A stretch of DNA of 64,000 nt from Carettochelys insculpta (lineage: Eukaryota; Chordata; Testudines; Carettochelyidae), in NCBI RefSeq assembly GCF_033958435.1, contig NC_134138.1, positions 211,553,298 to 211,617,297 on the forward strand. The letters are read 5' to 3'. The notes under the pieces are model-generated. The model worked only from the letters and a program-made list of their open reading frames with translations, was not told the DNA's origin and did not search any database. Each line of letters starts with the position of its first letter. The first letter of the stretch is position 1. Below are positions 1 to 12,152 of the stretch, in pieces. The position numbers and the translations under genes are program-made.

Positions 1-2750
1 CCCAAATTTAATTCATAAAGAAAACCTTCTGAAACATTTAAAAAGTTGAATCACTTGCATGATGTTTCAGATTATATGCCAATTATTTTGAAAGGCATTT
101 CCTTTATCACGATGCTAAGAAGTGTGCGATCGATCATGATACTCAGGATCACTAAAGTAGAGTACTTAGCTGAGAAATTATTTGACAAGCATATCTGCTG
201 ATAGTATAATAAGCCTCTGTGAATTGGTCCATTACAAAACTACATTCGGGTGTATTCCACTCGTCTGATAAATAACAAAACACATATTTTAAATCTGTGT
301 GTACAGATGCATCATGGGTATAACTGCATAGAAATGAATGGAATTATACCAGGGCTGAATCTGGACCACCCTTTTATTGGTTGTCCTTGTGTTTCTAAGA
401 TGATTGTTTAGTTTTGTTTCAGGTAGATGGCTTTACTTCACAAAAGATGACAACGTACTGCAATTTCTTATCAGATTATGTTTTAGTGAGGTACAGAGCA
501 ACAGCCAAGAAAGCTAGAAACATGAGAGTCAACACTTACTGAAATATTTTTGCAGTTTATATACTTTTTCTTTCCTTTATATATTGGTTTAGCACCACTA
601 TTCTCCTTTCTTTCTAAACACTCAAACACTTTCTCCCAAAAACCTCCAAATAATTTCTCCCAAAAGTTTGTAAATGTCTCCCATAAGAAGTATTTTCACA
701 TCTTTGACTTAGTTATCCCCTTAAGTGTCTGGACAGCTGCAGCAAGGTCTCCGCTGTTTTGTCTCACCCAGTTCAGATCAACTCAGGCTTCTAAAAGTTG
801 CAAACTTGTCCTAAAAGAATGCACAAAGAAAACAGACATTTAGCATACAATTCAATATTTTCATAGTCCTGAGGCAATTATCATCAAGACAAATAATTAT
901 CTCAAGAGACACTTTAAAACATACTATACCCATTTATGAAGAAACTACCATAATATCACTAACACAAATATGCACATATGAAAACATCTGAAAGTCAACA
1001 TAACATTTGCCCATGGTAAATACCCATATGTCTCAGTAAACACAATTTAAAACTTTAATACGGCAAATAATTTCTGTAACTGACGCTGAAAGATGAAGCA
1101 TGAGCCTTTTTAGGACTCATCCTTAACCTGTGTGATGTGGGTGCACTCATGAGTGAAGAGAACAAAGAGAACTACTTACCCCATGCCCTGCATGCTCTAT
1201 ACTTTGTTGGATCCTTGGAGAAAGGTGTAGCTAATGTACACACCAAAACTACACAGACCAAGAGAGGGGTAGCCTGCTGGTTCAATGCTGCAGCAAAGCC
1301 GCTGTTCCCTGTACATATGCTGCATTCACCAGCTGACTGGCACATATGCAGCTCATTTTCTGGAGCAGTGGTATCCTGTTCCATACCATACATTTGCTCA
1401 CTGCCCCATTGAACCCTCCTGTCCCATGCTGAAAGGATGACAGAGAGCCCCTCTGTGAGGTAACTGACATTCCATTCCCCTCTCCATGGCTCCTGACAGT
1501 AAGGGCTGGATTTTGCCCTTCTTTTCTTTAATCATTGTCTGCTTGGGCCCTGTACTGTTCACCTCTCCCTGGGCACAGATAGTCACATCTGTTCCTTTGA
1601 TTTTCTGTTTCTCTGCTCTTTGTCCCTCAGACTATGCTCATAGTCAGTTTTCGAGGCTATACTAGCAGACAGTAAATCAATAACAATGAAAAGTTAGCTA
1701 AGTTTTGTGGAATGTGGTGTCTACAATTTGATTTTGCTTCCTAATACTAGTCTCTCCTTCTTGCTGCTGGGTTGTTTATGATGTTTTCTTCTACTTGTCC
1801 ATAGTAGTAGCATCCTTCAGTCTACGTAGACTTGTCCATAATAGACCTACAAATAGTTTGAGAGCACAGCATTCAGCCCTGATTTACTTTTTTCAACCTC
1901 ACTGATTTCAGCACAGTGTTATGGGTGAGACTAAGGGCAGCACCAGCCCCACAAAGTTTTTACGAAAGATCTCACGTGCTGGCAGTGCCTAAGAGCAGCA
2001 ACTCTGTCCCTCTAGCATGGGGTTTTGAAAATACAAACATAAACTAACTTTCCTCTGATTGTTTGTTTCCTTTGGCATTGCACCAGGTTAACTTCCCGTT
2101 ATTCCTTTGCTAAGTAAAGGGCATTTTCCAGCTCAGTGGATATTTCATGGATGTAGTTTGAACACAGAAGTCTTCAGCTAAGCATTTACAATTTTGAGAC
2201 CCCAGGCTGAGTTTTGATTGCTGGCCAGTAAGCAAAATGAAAATATCATTTAACTGATGAGCTGGACCACTGTGGTAAGGACATTAGTGACGGAATATAA
2301 ATAGGGAACACCAAGATGTCGTTTCCATGGAACTGCTTTTCTGATCATTATTGTACTGTGAGATGTAAACATATCATGGCATACGTTTATACCCACTTGC
2401 TCTGTCTATGGCAGATAAATTACTCAATGCTATTCATATTAACATTAGGGTGAATTACGTCAAGAGTCCTACATGCCCCAAAACAGTTTTTACAGATTCT
2501 AAGCCTGATCTACTGCCTGGGTTTTTCTTCAAACCCCTAAGCGCAGAATAAAAATTCGGCAGCAAAGTTTATAGCTGCCACCCTGCACTCATAAACAGCT
2601 GCAGTGAACCATAATTTTGCTTGAAAATGAGATCCGCGCTGCCATGACATTTTGGTTATGAATGTTAGTGTGCGGATCTGAATCTCAGTGTTTCAAATTC
2701 TGGGAATTTTATGCTAAGGCCAAATCCCTCAGTTACACTTATGGCCAAGA
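1..2750. other. AT-rich non-coding sequence, no gene seen
   Basis: Both strands show only short open frames without recognisable domains or codon structure. No transposon ends were recognised. The stretch around 2150-2700 is moderately AT-rich, non-repetitive in appearance and could hold regulatory sequence, but nothing specific supports that. Confidence 0.5.
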
Positions 2751-2754
2751 TATG

Positions 2755-3215
2755 GGCAGACAAACATAGTGGACGTAGCAGGAATCAGGCCAAGTGAGGC
2801 ACCAGGGGGTTAGGAACTGGGCCAGGTCAGTGTGCAGACTGAGAATCGGCCATTGGGAGGTAGGCAGGGTCAGGTTTTCAGGACACTGGGATCAGGTACC
2901 AAATCGCAGACAGCAACCAAAAAGTGAAGTCAAGGACAAACCAGAGTCAGAAACTGGAGAGTAGGGTCTAGCCCAAGCAGGGTCTGAAGCCTAGGTAGGC
3001 AGACAGTCTGTGCTGCTGCTCAGACAGCTCCTCTTCATAGGGTCCTGATTCAAGTACTAGCACTGGCCCAGCAGTGGTGGTCTGTGTGGGACCACAGCTC
3101 TGGTCCTGCTGTGTGGTACTTCCTGCTATAGCTGTTCAGACTCCAGCCTGAACCCAAATGTCTGCATAACAATTCTTAGTCCTGCAACCAGAACTCTGTA
3201 ATGCTGTGCCAGCAG
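2755..3215. repeat. Possible LTR-like or unclassified interspersed repeat
   Basis: The block is richer in G and C than its surroundings and contains iterated AGTCAGG/GGTCAGG-like and CAGGGTC-like words of the sort found in gypsy or retroviral LTRs of turtles. No terminal repeats, target duplication or coding sequence could be defined. The class is a guess from composition and resemblance. Confidence 0.22.
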
Positions 3216-3275
3216 ACCCATGATAATTTCAATTTTAGTGCCATTTTTAATCATACCTTTTACAGTGGGTTTTTA

Positions 3276-3532
3276 AGCCTAGCCTACACCACAAGAGTTT
3301 TGTTGATTTAGCTGTACTGATCTAGCTATATAAGAAAACCACCAGCTATAGATGGCACTTATGGTGGCAAATGGGGAAGATAGGGATTAACTTTTGGGAA
3401 AGCTAGACCAAGGAAAGCACTTTTTTGCCAGTGTAGAAGTGTCATTTTAAAATACCATATTGCTAGCCAACCCTGCTATATATAACGGGGGCAGGGAGGG
3501 TTGTTGCCAAAACTCTCTAGTGTAGAGAGAGC
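3276..3532. mobile_element. Small MITE with inverted ends and TTA target duplication
   Basis: The left end (AGCCTAGCCTACACCACAAG, then AGTTTTG) matches the reverse complement of the right end (GCTCTCTCTACACTAGAG, then AGTTTTG) with one gap. TTA is present on both sides (3273-3275 and 3533-3535). A 3-bp TTA duplication and a short element without coding capacity suggest a non-autonomous PIF/Harbinger-type element. The ends have diverged, so it is probably old. Confidence 0.5.
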
Positions 3533-3569
3533 TTATCTGGATAATTATAGCAATGCAACTTCCCATTTA

Positions 3570-3987
3570 GGCTATGTGTAAACTAGCCCCCCACCTTTCG
3601 AAAGGGAGATGCTAATGAGACACTTCGGCAGATGCTAATGAGGTGCAGCCATGAATATGCAGCACCTCTTAAGCATAATGCCAGCCACAGCGATTTGAAA
3701 GTGCCACTTTTGAATTGCACACCGCCCATGTTGATGGGGGCCTTTTGATGTTGATGGAGGCCTATTAGGTTTTAGGAATAAGGGGCTTTCAAAGACGGGG
3801 GGGGTCCTTTTGAAAGGTCCCCATCTACCTGGGCGGCGTGCGATTCGAAAGCGGCACTTTCGAATTGCCATGGCCAGCATTGTGCTAATGAGGCACTGCA
3901 CATTCATGGTAGCTCCTCATTAGCATCTGCCAAAGGGTCTCATTAGCATCCCCCTTTCAAAAGTCAGGGGTTGGTGTAGACATAGCC
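3570..3987. mobile_element. Fold-back MITE, Harbinger type, TTA target duplication
   Basis: The element begins GGCTATGTGTAAACTAGCCC and ends with the near inverse, GGTGTAGACATAGCC. TTA flanks it on both sides (3567-3569, 3988-3990). Left and right halves are inverted copies of each other, including the TGCTAATGAGGTGC-like modules and the central GGGGTCCTTTTGAAAGG region, so the whole element can fold into one long hairpin. There is no coding sequence. It belongs to the same broad family as the elements at 6067, 34466 and 42322. Confidence 0.8.
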
Positions 3988-4427
3988 TTAGACCAATACA
4001 ATGAGCTCATAGGGCAAGCAAACATTCTGAGAGCATATTTTCAGCCATTGCTCCCTGTGACAACTAGCATTTGCATTTTAGCCATTTATATTTATTTAAA
4101 AAAATCAGCTGAGATTTGCAAATCAGCTAGGTGAAAGGAGTGGGGAGTGGGAGTCCCTGAAGATGAGGTTGAAAGCAGAATAAACAACTACAAAATGTCA
4201 CGTTGGTCCAATGAGGTCACTTTTGCTCCTATAAAACTTGGTGCATCCAAACCTGGAAAAGTCTATGTGCTATGTCTCCTTTAAATAGCCCTAACAAGTT
4301 TCTTTTCTAAAAATGCAGTTATTGATTTACCATAGTGCAGGGTCCTACATAATTAAGACTCATATTACATACATATGCTGTGCAGTTAACATTGTAAACC
4401 AAGCTATTATTCATAACATCAAAATAA

Positions 4428-4630
4428 TGAGGGCATGAGTCACCATATTGGGTCAGACCAATGGTCCATCTATCCCAGTATCCCATCTTCCAATGGGGCT
4501 GATGCCAAATACTTCAGAGGGAATGAACACCATAGAGCAATTTATCAAGTGATGCATCCCCTATCATCCAGTCCCAGCTTCTGGCAGTCAGAGGGTTTGA
4601 TACATCCTCTTGTATATTATAATAATACAT
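4428..4630 (-). mobile_element. CR1 LINE 3' end fragment, reverse orientation
   Basis: The reverse complement ends in ...GACCCAATATGG, the conserved CR1 tail also present at the end of the full-length CR1 at 16740-16787. Upstream words (GGGTCAGACCAATGGTCCAT, CCAGAGGGAATGAACA-like) also match the CR1 3' untranslated region. It is a 5'-truncated copy, as is usual for CR1, and has no coding part. Confidence 0.75.
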
Positions 4631-4639
4631 TTTTTAAAT

Positions 4640-6060
4640 GGCATTACCACTTAATATTTTTGTAAGATATGAATATAAAAGACACTGTATCAACGGTTGG
4701 TTTTGAACTTACTACTATAGAAATCTTTGTTTTCTGGGAACTAGTATTACTCAAATGAAAAATTGTTTCCTTTTTCGTATAATGTTAAAGGACAAATATA
4801 TATGCACAAGTTCACAAATGCATGACATATTCTGTATTTACTGTTTATAGCACTCTTCAAGTAAAAATGTCTCAGAGCACTTCACGGAATACATCCAGAG
4901 ACAGAGCTATTGTATGGGGAAAGCCAGATTAAACAAACATGCCTGTAGTCTTGACTTGAAGGCATTTCTGGAATTAACATTCTGAGTCTCAGCTGGCATC
5001 ATGCTTTAGAGCTGGGAGCAGAACAGGCGAAGTCTTTGGCACCTAATAGCTTTTAGTGATATTCCTGTATAGACAGCAGCCCAACATTTTATGGAACTCA
5101 AACTCCAGCATGTGCATTAAGGGAACCCAAAAGGTTTAATTAGATATTCATGGGACCACATTATGTAATTCTTTCAAGACAACAGCAGGATCTTGAAACT
5201 GACCTGATAACTACCTGGCAGGCATTGACAGGATCTTAACACAGAAGTGAAATGTGTAGCTTGGGTTATTAATATTCAGGTCACCTAACTTCTCCACAGG
5301 CTATGATTTGTAAAGAGACCTGTGACTGGGGATGTATAAACTAGAGTAGAAGTGACAAAACAGTGGAATATTTCAACATTTTTTTTCTGGGACTGTAGTG
5401 TTTCCAGTCTTCCTGTTTGCACTGTTGGAACTAGGATGCAAACTAACAGGTGCAGAGGCCCATCCAAATTCCTCTTTGGCTTTGACCAGTTTGTACATCA
5501 ATATTTTCATGGCGCTCTCTACCTATCTTCATCCTGTGAACTCCTCCCAGTGCCCCAGAGGCATTCTGATCTCTCATATCACCACCTTTACCTTGAGTGA
5601 GAGACACAGAGATGAAGCATAGCTTTTTAAGTCGGCAACAGCAGAAGAGTGGACAGTTGGGATCTTCAGTCTCTAACATGGCCTGTTGGCACAAGAATTA
5701 GGTGGGTCCACATTCAGAAGGTTGTCGATCACATTCTGCAGGCAAGTTGGTAGTACACATATGTACAGCCCTATGTATAGATTATATCATTTTAGCATGT
5801 ACAAAGTACCATCAACTTCTCATGAGATCCTCTCTGCCTGTGCATACTCACCTTTGTGTATTGATCCTGGGGAATGATATTATAGTGAATAACATTGATG
5901 TCCCTCTTGTTCTGCCCCAGTGGATTCTTCCCACCCACCTGTTGTAGTAATTTAGATCAAATAAATAGTCCCAAAGAGTGAAATGTTTTAATATGACTTG
6001 TCACTGTCAAACATTAAACAGTGATAAACAAGGATTGGAGTTCAGTGTAAAGAGACATTT
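4640..6060. other. AT-rich non-coding sequence, no gene seen
   Basis: Only short open frames without domain signal are present. Overlapping frames at 5285-5950 on both strands look like chance openings. No transposon termini were recognised. Confidence 0.5.
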
Positions 6061-6066
6061 CATATG

Positions 6067-6489
6067 GGCCGTGTCTACACTAGCCCCAAACTTCGAAATG
6101 GCCATGCAAATGGCCATTTCGAAGTTTACTAATGAAGCACTGAAATACATATTCAGCGCCTCATTAGCATGCGGGCGGCCGCGGCACTTCGAAATTGATG
6201 CAGCTCACCGCCACGCAGCTCGTCCCGACAGGGCTCCTTTTCGAAAGGACCCCGCCTACTTCGAAGTCCCCTTATTCCCATCTGCTCATAGGAATAAGGG
6301 GACTTCGAAGTACACGGGGTCCTTTCGAAAAGGAGCCCCGTGGGGACAAGCCGCACGGCGGTGAGCCGTGTCAATTTCGAAGTGCCGTGGCCGCCTGCAT
6401 GCTAATGAGGTGCTGAATATGTATTTCAGTGCTTCATTAGTAAACTTCGAAATGTCCATTTGCATTTGTAGACTAGTGTAGACATGGCC
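6067..6489. mobile_element. Fold-back MITE of the TTCGAAATGGCCATGC family
   Basis: Ends are GGCCGTGTCTACACTAGCCC and its inverse (...ACTAGTGTAGACATGGCC), flanked by ATG on each side (6064-6066, 6490-6492). The arms of about 200 bp are nearly perfect inverted repeats meeting at the central ATCTGCTCAT near 6280-6290. Arms include TTCGAAATGGCCATG, a TAATGAAGCACTGAAATA-type module and GCATGCGGGCGGCCGCGG. Two exact octamers (ATGCAAAT at 6104, ATTTGCAT at 6458) lie near the ends. The good arm match suggests a relatively young insertion. Confidence 0.85.
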
Positions 6490-6583
6490 ATGTACATTAC
6501 TGTGACGTCTTATGTACTTTTACTCACTTTTCATGTTGATATGGTATTTTAAGGGTAATTCTGTAGGCCCAAAACAACTAAAA

Positions 6584-6814
6584 AAGCAATTGTGTAGCAC
6601 TTAAGACCAACAACATAATTTATTAAGTGATGACCTTTCACTGAATAGTTCCAGTTCTTCATATGTGGAATTCAGAATTCCTACATGCTTCTGATTAAGT
6701 GGGTCTTTGCCCATGAAAGCTTGTGCTCCAAAAAAAATCTGTTAGGCTATAAGGTGCTATAGGACTTCCCGTTGTTTCTGCAGATACAGGCTAACACATC
6801 TATCCCTCTGAAAG
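6584..6814 (+). repeat. SINE-like interspersed repeat
   Basis: The sequence contains GAAAGCTTGTGCTCCAAAA, GTTAGGCTATAAGGTGCTA and the ending ACAGGCTAACACATC. These words belong to a very abundant short repeat I know from turtle and crocodilian DNA (consensus tail ACAGACTAACACGGCT). The exact family name is not certain to me. It has no coding potential. Confidence 0.55.
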
Positions 6815-8446
6815 TTGTCAAACCTGTGCCTTATGTGAGTGATAGCCTGTACTTAGAACTGTAAAAGGGTTAAAAGAATTCTCATAACATATCAGGGACA
6901 TCATAAAGAATCCTTAATCCATCTGTCTTCTACTATTACATAGTTTCCTCCTTCCCCTAATAAGGAAAAAAAAAGTCTTTCCCATAAGTATCGTCTGGCA
7001 ATGCACCAGAGAGTTAAAGAATTAGGGTTTGCCAGATGTTCCCAGATTTTTTGGTAGCCTAGGCCACTGGTGGAAAGATCTGGGTTTGCTAGCAATCATG
7101 CCAAGCCATGGAAACCTAATAGCTCTATGAAACCCCACCAAATAATGAAACACAAATGAAAATGCGTAGATTTACAAATGGGGATAAGATAAGGCTTTAT
7201 CCCTTAGTTGAGTGTTCACATGCTTCACTGAAGTCGTAGCACTAAGAGATTTGAAAATTATGTGACTTCAGAACAAATCATGTGCCCTTTTATGTTTCAT
7301 CCAAAATGGAGATAAATTTTTTACTGCATGTTTTAAAATAACTCTCCATTTTGCTCAGATATTTTGCTGTCTGGATTAGTGAGCATTCAGTGTCTCTTAG
7401 AGATTTAAACAAACTGTTTTAATGAAAATGTAACCTGAAATCAGGCAACAGTTTGGGAAAAATAGTTTGTTTGGAACTTCATTTCTTCACTGACATTACA
7501 AATAGTTGACATATCTCTCGGATGAGGCAGAACTTTAATGTCTGTACATTTTTATTATACCCAGAATATCAAAGATAACAGGATTTATTCATAGAAAGAC
7601 AGTCACTGAATTCAGTTTTCTGGTACAATGTTCTCCTCATAGAAACCCATTAAAATAGCATGTGTGAAACATTATGAATGCTTAAAACAGCTTCTGATGT
7701 ACACATGTACAGAAAGAGAGAGAGATTGCAAAATATTTATGCCTTTTACATTTCTTACGGTATTAATAAGGAAACACTGTGATTACCAATCAAAAAAGAC
7801 TCAGGAGTGCTGCTTGTAAAGTGCACCATTATAAAGATTTATATCTGTATCCAGGGAATAATATAGAGCATTGATATTTTAAGGAGCTCAGTTCAAAATT
7901 TCTGTATTCAGTGAAGGCCCATGACAGTAAAATGTTTTTTTCCTGTGTCTACAGTGTGGGTATCACTGCTTGACTACACTATGAGCTGTAGAAAAAATAT
8001 AATTTTTCCAAATATATATGTATCAAAATATTGCAGAATTAATTATAAGGAGTTTTCCTCTTTCACTGAAATTCTTTACAACTTGGCATGAACCAAATGA
8101 ACATTAGTTGAGTGCACCTACATTTGTCTAACTACAGACAAGACAATGTCTGTACTGACTGTACATAACTTGACAAAAAGGTACATGTCAAGATACTCGG
8201 GGATGCTGCTTGTTTATGCATGCGTTTAGGAATGCAGTACCATGAGAAGGGTTAAAAATGGACTACTACATTGGAAAGAATTCCCCTATCTTAAGACACA
8301 TTGTTTTGCTGATAACATTTGTATATCCTTTAGGCTGTTTTGCAAGCTTTTCTTGGGACCTACACCTGTTCATATTGAATCAAGAACTGGTTCTTAATTC
8401 TTAATGATCACTTAACAGAATATTTTTTATGAAAACAAATGTTGGG
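6815..8446. other. AT-rich non-coding sequence, no gene seen
   Basis: No open frame with domain signal and no transposon ends were found. The sequence is AT-rich with short homopolymer runs. Confidence 0.5.
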
Positions 8447-11400
8447 TGGATATGGGGTGTCTGGGGTAGAGGTAGTACCTTTGACTGTCCAGCAGCTGCG
8501 CCTCTTCAGGCGGATGGAAGCACTGGTCCTCACCCACCACTCAACTCTCACTGATGGCTCCTAGCAGCTGTTGTGCATTACGGTGACGCCATCCCCCAGG
8601 CAACTGTGTCAGCTCACAGGCGAAACACAGTGAGGGGGTCTGGTCTGTCTCACATACCAACTTTATGAAGGGACTTGTTCCTTCTCCCTTCTAATGCACA
8701 GTCTCAACAGCGGACCAGGAGGTGTTGTGCTGCAAATTGACAACTCCTGTGAAGGCAGAGGAAGAAGCCCCACTGCCTTGTGAGTTATCCTGGGAAGGAG
8801 TAAGGCTAAGGGAGTAAACCCTGACAGAAAATCTGGAAGGGAGTCCAAAGGCGGTTCTGTGTCAACTTCTGGCACTGTCCTGGCAACTCCTGCAGCTGAG
8901 CTGGTACCAAACGTAGAGGTTATCCTTTCCTTTGGACTATGCCAGTAAAGCCAAGAGGGGGGGCCTGTTGTCTGGGCAGCCCAGGGTCTCCTTAAAAATT
9001 GCCCAGGCTTGCGCCTGGAGAGGTACTCCAGCATCACTTAACAGCGTTGAACCAACATGGGAGGCAACAGATAGTGGTTATAAGCTCTTGCTCGACTGGC
9101 AAAGAGAATGAGCACCAGGGCTTGCTTCCGGCGGTGGGAGAGATCATCGCATCTCATTGGACAGTCACCACCTGCCTTCAGCTGGGCAGCCCCCAGCCAG
9201 TAGGGTACTGTCTCACCACAGTTCACTTGCCTCACTGGGTGCATGAGGCTTAAGGTTCCCAAACCTGACAAGTGACTGAAATGAACACCAGACAAACCAA
9301 CAAGAAAATTATTAAGAAAAGGAAATCATCAAAATTTCAAGCTTGTTTGTTGGAATGTACGGACCATGTTGACTGGTTTGACTGAAGATCTTCAGGACAT
9401 CAGCAACACCCAAAAGACCACTGTCATCAATGAGGAACTGAATAGGCTCCAAGTTGACATGGCTACTTCGCAGAAGACGTGAGTCGCAGCTTCAGGATCC
9501 CTAAAGGAAAAGGACTACACCTTTTCTGGCAGGGCAAAGCCCAAGAGGAACCCAAGGAGCACAGTGTTGGCTTTGACATCAGAAACACCTTTCTGCAAAT
9601 GGTGGAACTATTCACGAGTGGATCAGAAAAGGTCCTTCAGGTCAAACTTCAAACCTGCGCTGGTCCCGTCCACCTGATCGGCGCTTATGCTCCAACCCTG
9701 AATGTCACACCAGAAGCAAAGGACAAGTTCTATGATGATCTCAGTGCTGCCATAGTGCAAATACCTGCTTGTGACCAATTGTACCTTTTGGGTGACTTCA
9801 GTGCAAGAGTTGGAGCTGATCGTGACTATGGCCCTCTTGCCTAGGTCACTTCAGTGTGGGAAAAATGTATGACAATGGACAACGTCTCCTCGAACTTTGC
9901 ACGTACCACAATCTGTGCATCACAAACACATTTTTCCGAACCAAGCCACAGCAAAGAGTGTCATGGAGACACCTACACTCAAAACACTGGCACCCATTAG
10001 ACTTGGTCGTCACCAGATGCGACAACGTCAAAAACGTCCTCCTGACATGCAGCTACCATAGTGCTGACTGCAATACAGATCATTCAATAGTCTGCTCCAA
10101 GCTCAAGCTGAGACCCAAGAAGCTGCACCATTCTAAACCAACTGGAAGGCCCCGCATTGATGCCAGAAAGACGGCAAACTCAGAAAAAGCTGAAATGTTC
10201 AGAGACACCCTTGAGGAGAATCTGCACAGCAGCCCTGGGGGTGCTGATGCAACATCCAGATGGCAGCATTGGAGGGACACAATCTACAATAGGGCCTTGT
10301 CAGTGTTTGGAAGAAGAGCTGGAAACACAAACGACTGGTTCAAAGCTAACGCAGATGAGATGATTTCAGTCATCGAAAAGAAGCACGCTGCACTTCTGGA
10401 GTATAAACACTCACCCAGTCAGAGTACCCAGCAAGTACTCAGAGTAGCCAGAAAAATAGTACAGCAGACAGCCAGGCGCTGTGCCAACAACTACTGGATT
10501 AAGCTGTGCAGCAGTATCCAGATCTGTGCTGACTCTGGTAATCTCAGAGGAATGTACGAGGGCACAAAGAAGGCAATGGGACCCATCCAGAATAAGACAG
10601 CACCTCTGAAATCCAAATCTGGTGAAGTCATCACTGACAAAGCCAAACAGATGGAGCAATGGGTCGAGCACTACTCCGAACTGTACTCATGTGAGAACAC
10701 TGTGGTTGATACAGCCCTCAATGCCGTCGAGCTCCTGTCAGTCATGGATGAGCTGGACCAGGAACCAACTGTGGTTGAATTGAAGAAAGCTATTGACAGC
10801 ACTGCAGTAGGAAAGGCCCCAGGCCAGGATGATATACCACCAGAGGTAATCAAGCGTGCCTTGGACACACTCCTGGAACCCCTACATGAGCTGTTGTGCC
10901 TGTGCTGGAGGGAGGGTGAAGTTCCACAGGATATGCAGGACGCCAACATTGTAACCTTGTATAAGAACAAAGGAGACAGAACTGACTGCAACAATTACCG
11001 TGGAAACTCCCTCCTAAGTATCACTGGTAAATTGTTTGCTCGTGTCATCCTCGGCAGACTCCAGAAGCTCCATGAGAGGGTGTATCCTGAATCCCAGTGA
11101 GGATTCCGTGCCGAGAGATCTACCATTGACATGATCTTCTCCCTGAGGCAGCTGCAAGAGAAATGCAGGGAGCAGAGGAAGCCACTCTGTCGCCTTCATC
11201 AACCTGACCAAGGCTTTCGACTCGATCAGTAGGGATGGACTGTTTAAATTGCTCCACAAGATAGGCTGTCCACCACGGCTACTGAAGATGATCCAGTCTT
11301 TCCACGAAGACACGAGAGGAACCACCCAACATAATGGCACATCATCAGATGCCTTCAGCATCAGGAGTGGCATCAAACAAGGATGTGTCCTTGCTCCGAC

Positions 11401-11590
11401 ATTGTTCAGGATCTTCTTTGCAGTCCTCCTGAAGGATGCCTTTGGATCCTCAACAGAGGGCATCTTTTTGCACACAAGATCTGACGGGAAACTGTTTCAT
11501 CTTGCAAGTCTGAAGGCTAAGTCTAAGGTGTGGGAAGTGCTCATTAGAGACATGCTGTTCGCAGATGACACTGCTGTAGTGACACACACA
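8447..11590 (+). mobile_element. LINE, segment 1: 5' region, endonuclease and reverse transcriptase start
   Basis: This is the 5' portion of a non-LTR retrotransposon that continues at 12079 and 16788. About 0.9 kb of non-coding, GC-richer leader precedes coding sequence near 9330. The protein resembles the LINE products often named craniofacial development protein 2-like in databases. I cannot fix the clade; an RTE-related or similar APE-type LINE is likely. The segment ends within the RT just after the FADD motif, where a MITE is inserted. The 5' boundary is approximate. Confidence 0.7.
9330..11590 (+). pseudogene. Decayed LINE polyprotein (APE endonuclease and RT), broken
   Basis: Family role: nick chromosomal DNA and reverse-transcribe the element RNA at the nick. 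The endonuclease begins near 9343 with CWNVRTML, followed by IGAYAPTL (about 9678), LLGDFSARVGADRD (about 9786) and STDH-like NTDHSI near 10075. The RT has GKAPGQDDIPPEV (about 10813), NNYRGNSLLSI (about 10990), INLTKAFDSISR (about 11200), IKQGCVLAPTLF (about 11370) and LFADDTAV (about 11558). Breaks: an in-frame TGA at 9480, a stop or frame change near 9842, TGA at 11098 and a frame change near 11180. The longest open piece is 9856-11100. It is inactive and clearly older than the two elements inserted into it. Confidence 0.8.
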
Positions 11591-12078
11591 AGCCGCGTAT
11601 ACACGTGCTGCCGACTTTGAAGTAGAATGGCGCCAACTTCTAAATAGCACCCGTCATGGCTACACGTGTTGGGCGCTATTTCGAAGTTAACATCGACGTT
11701 AGACAGTGAGACGTCGAAGTCGCTAACCCCATGGCTCTGCAGACCACGTGCTGTGCAGTCTGTGTGTGTCTGGGAGGGGCCCTTTAAGGGAGAGGCTAGC
11801 TGTTGCCCCGGAAGCGCTAGTCCGCCCTGTGACCCTGTCTGCACCTGTTCCTGGCACCCTTATTTCGATGTGTGCTACTTTGGCGTGTAGACGTTCCCTC
11901 GCAGCGCCTATTTCAATGTGGTGCTGCCCAACGTCGACGTTGAACGTCGACGTTGCCAGCCCTGGAGGACGTGTAGACGTTATTCATCGAAATAGCCTAT
12001 TTCGATGTCGCTACATCGAAATAAGCTATTTCAATGTAGCGTGCACGTGTTTGAAGCTAGCCTTCTGTGGCTACGTCT
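11591..12078 (-). mobile_element. Harbinger MITE, internal-deletion relative of copy 3
   Basis: The reverse complement is nearly identical over about 330 bp to the left end of the Harbinger at 56479 (compare the GGGAGGGGCCCTTTAAGGGAG and TTATTCATCGAAATAGCC blocks). Its other end matches the right end of that element, including GGGCGCTATTTCGAAGTTAA. The two ends are joined near 11730 where about 4 kb of coding interior is missing. It interrupts the LINE reading frame just after FADD. The left end is clear (AGCCGCGTATACACG). The right boundary is uncertain, between 12058 and 12078, because the terminal bases look rearranged. Confidence 0.75.
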
Positions 12079-12152
12079 AAACTGCTGGATCAGTTCTCCA
12101 AAGCATGCAAGGACTCTGGGCTTACCATCAGCCTACAGAACAGCCTACAGAA
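12079..12152 (+). mobile_element. LINE, segment 2: short RT piece between two insertions
   Basis: Translation gives LLDQFSKACKDSGLTISLQN, the stretch that follows FADD in this LINE family. It therefore joins segment 1 (to 11590) with segment 3 (from 16788). A 12-bp unit, CAGCCTACAGAA, is repeated in tandem at 12129-12140 and 12141-12152, right at the junction with the CR1. Confidence 0.75.
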
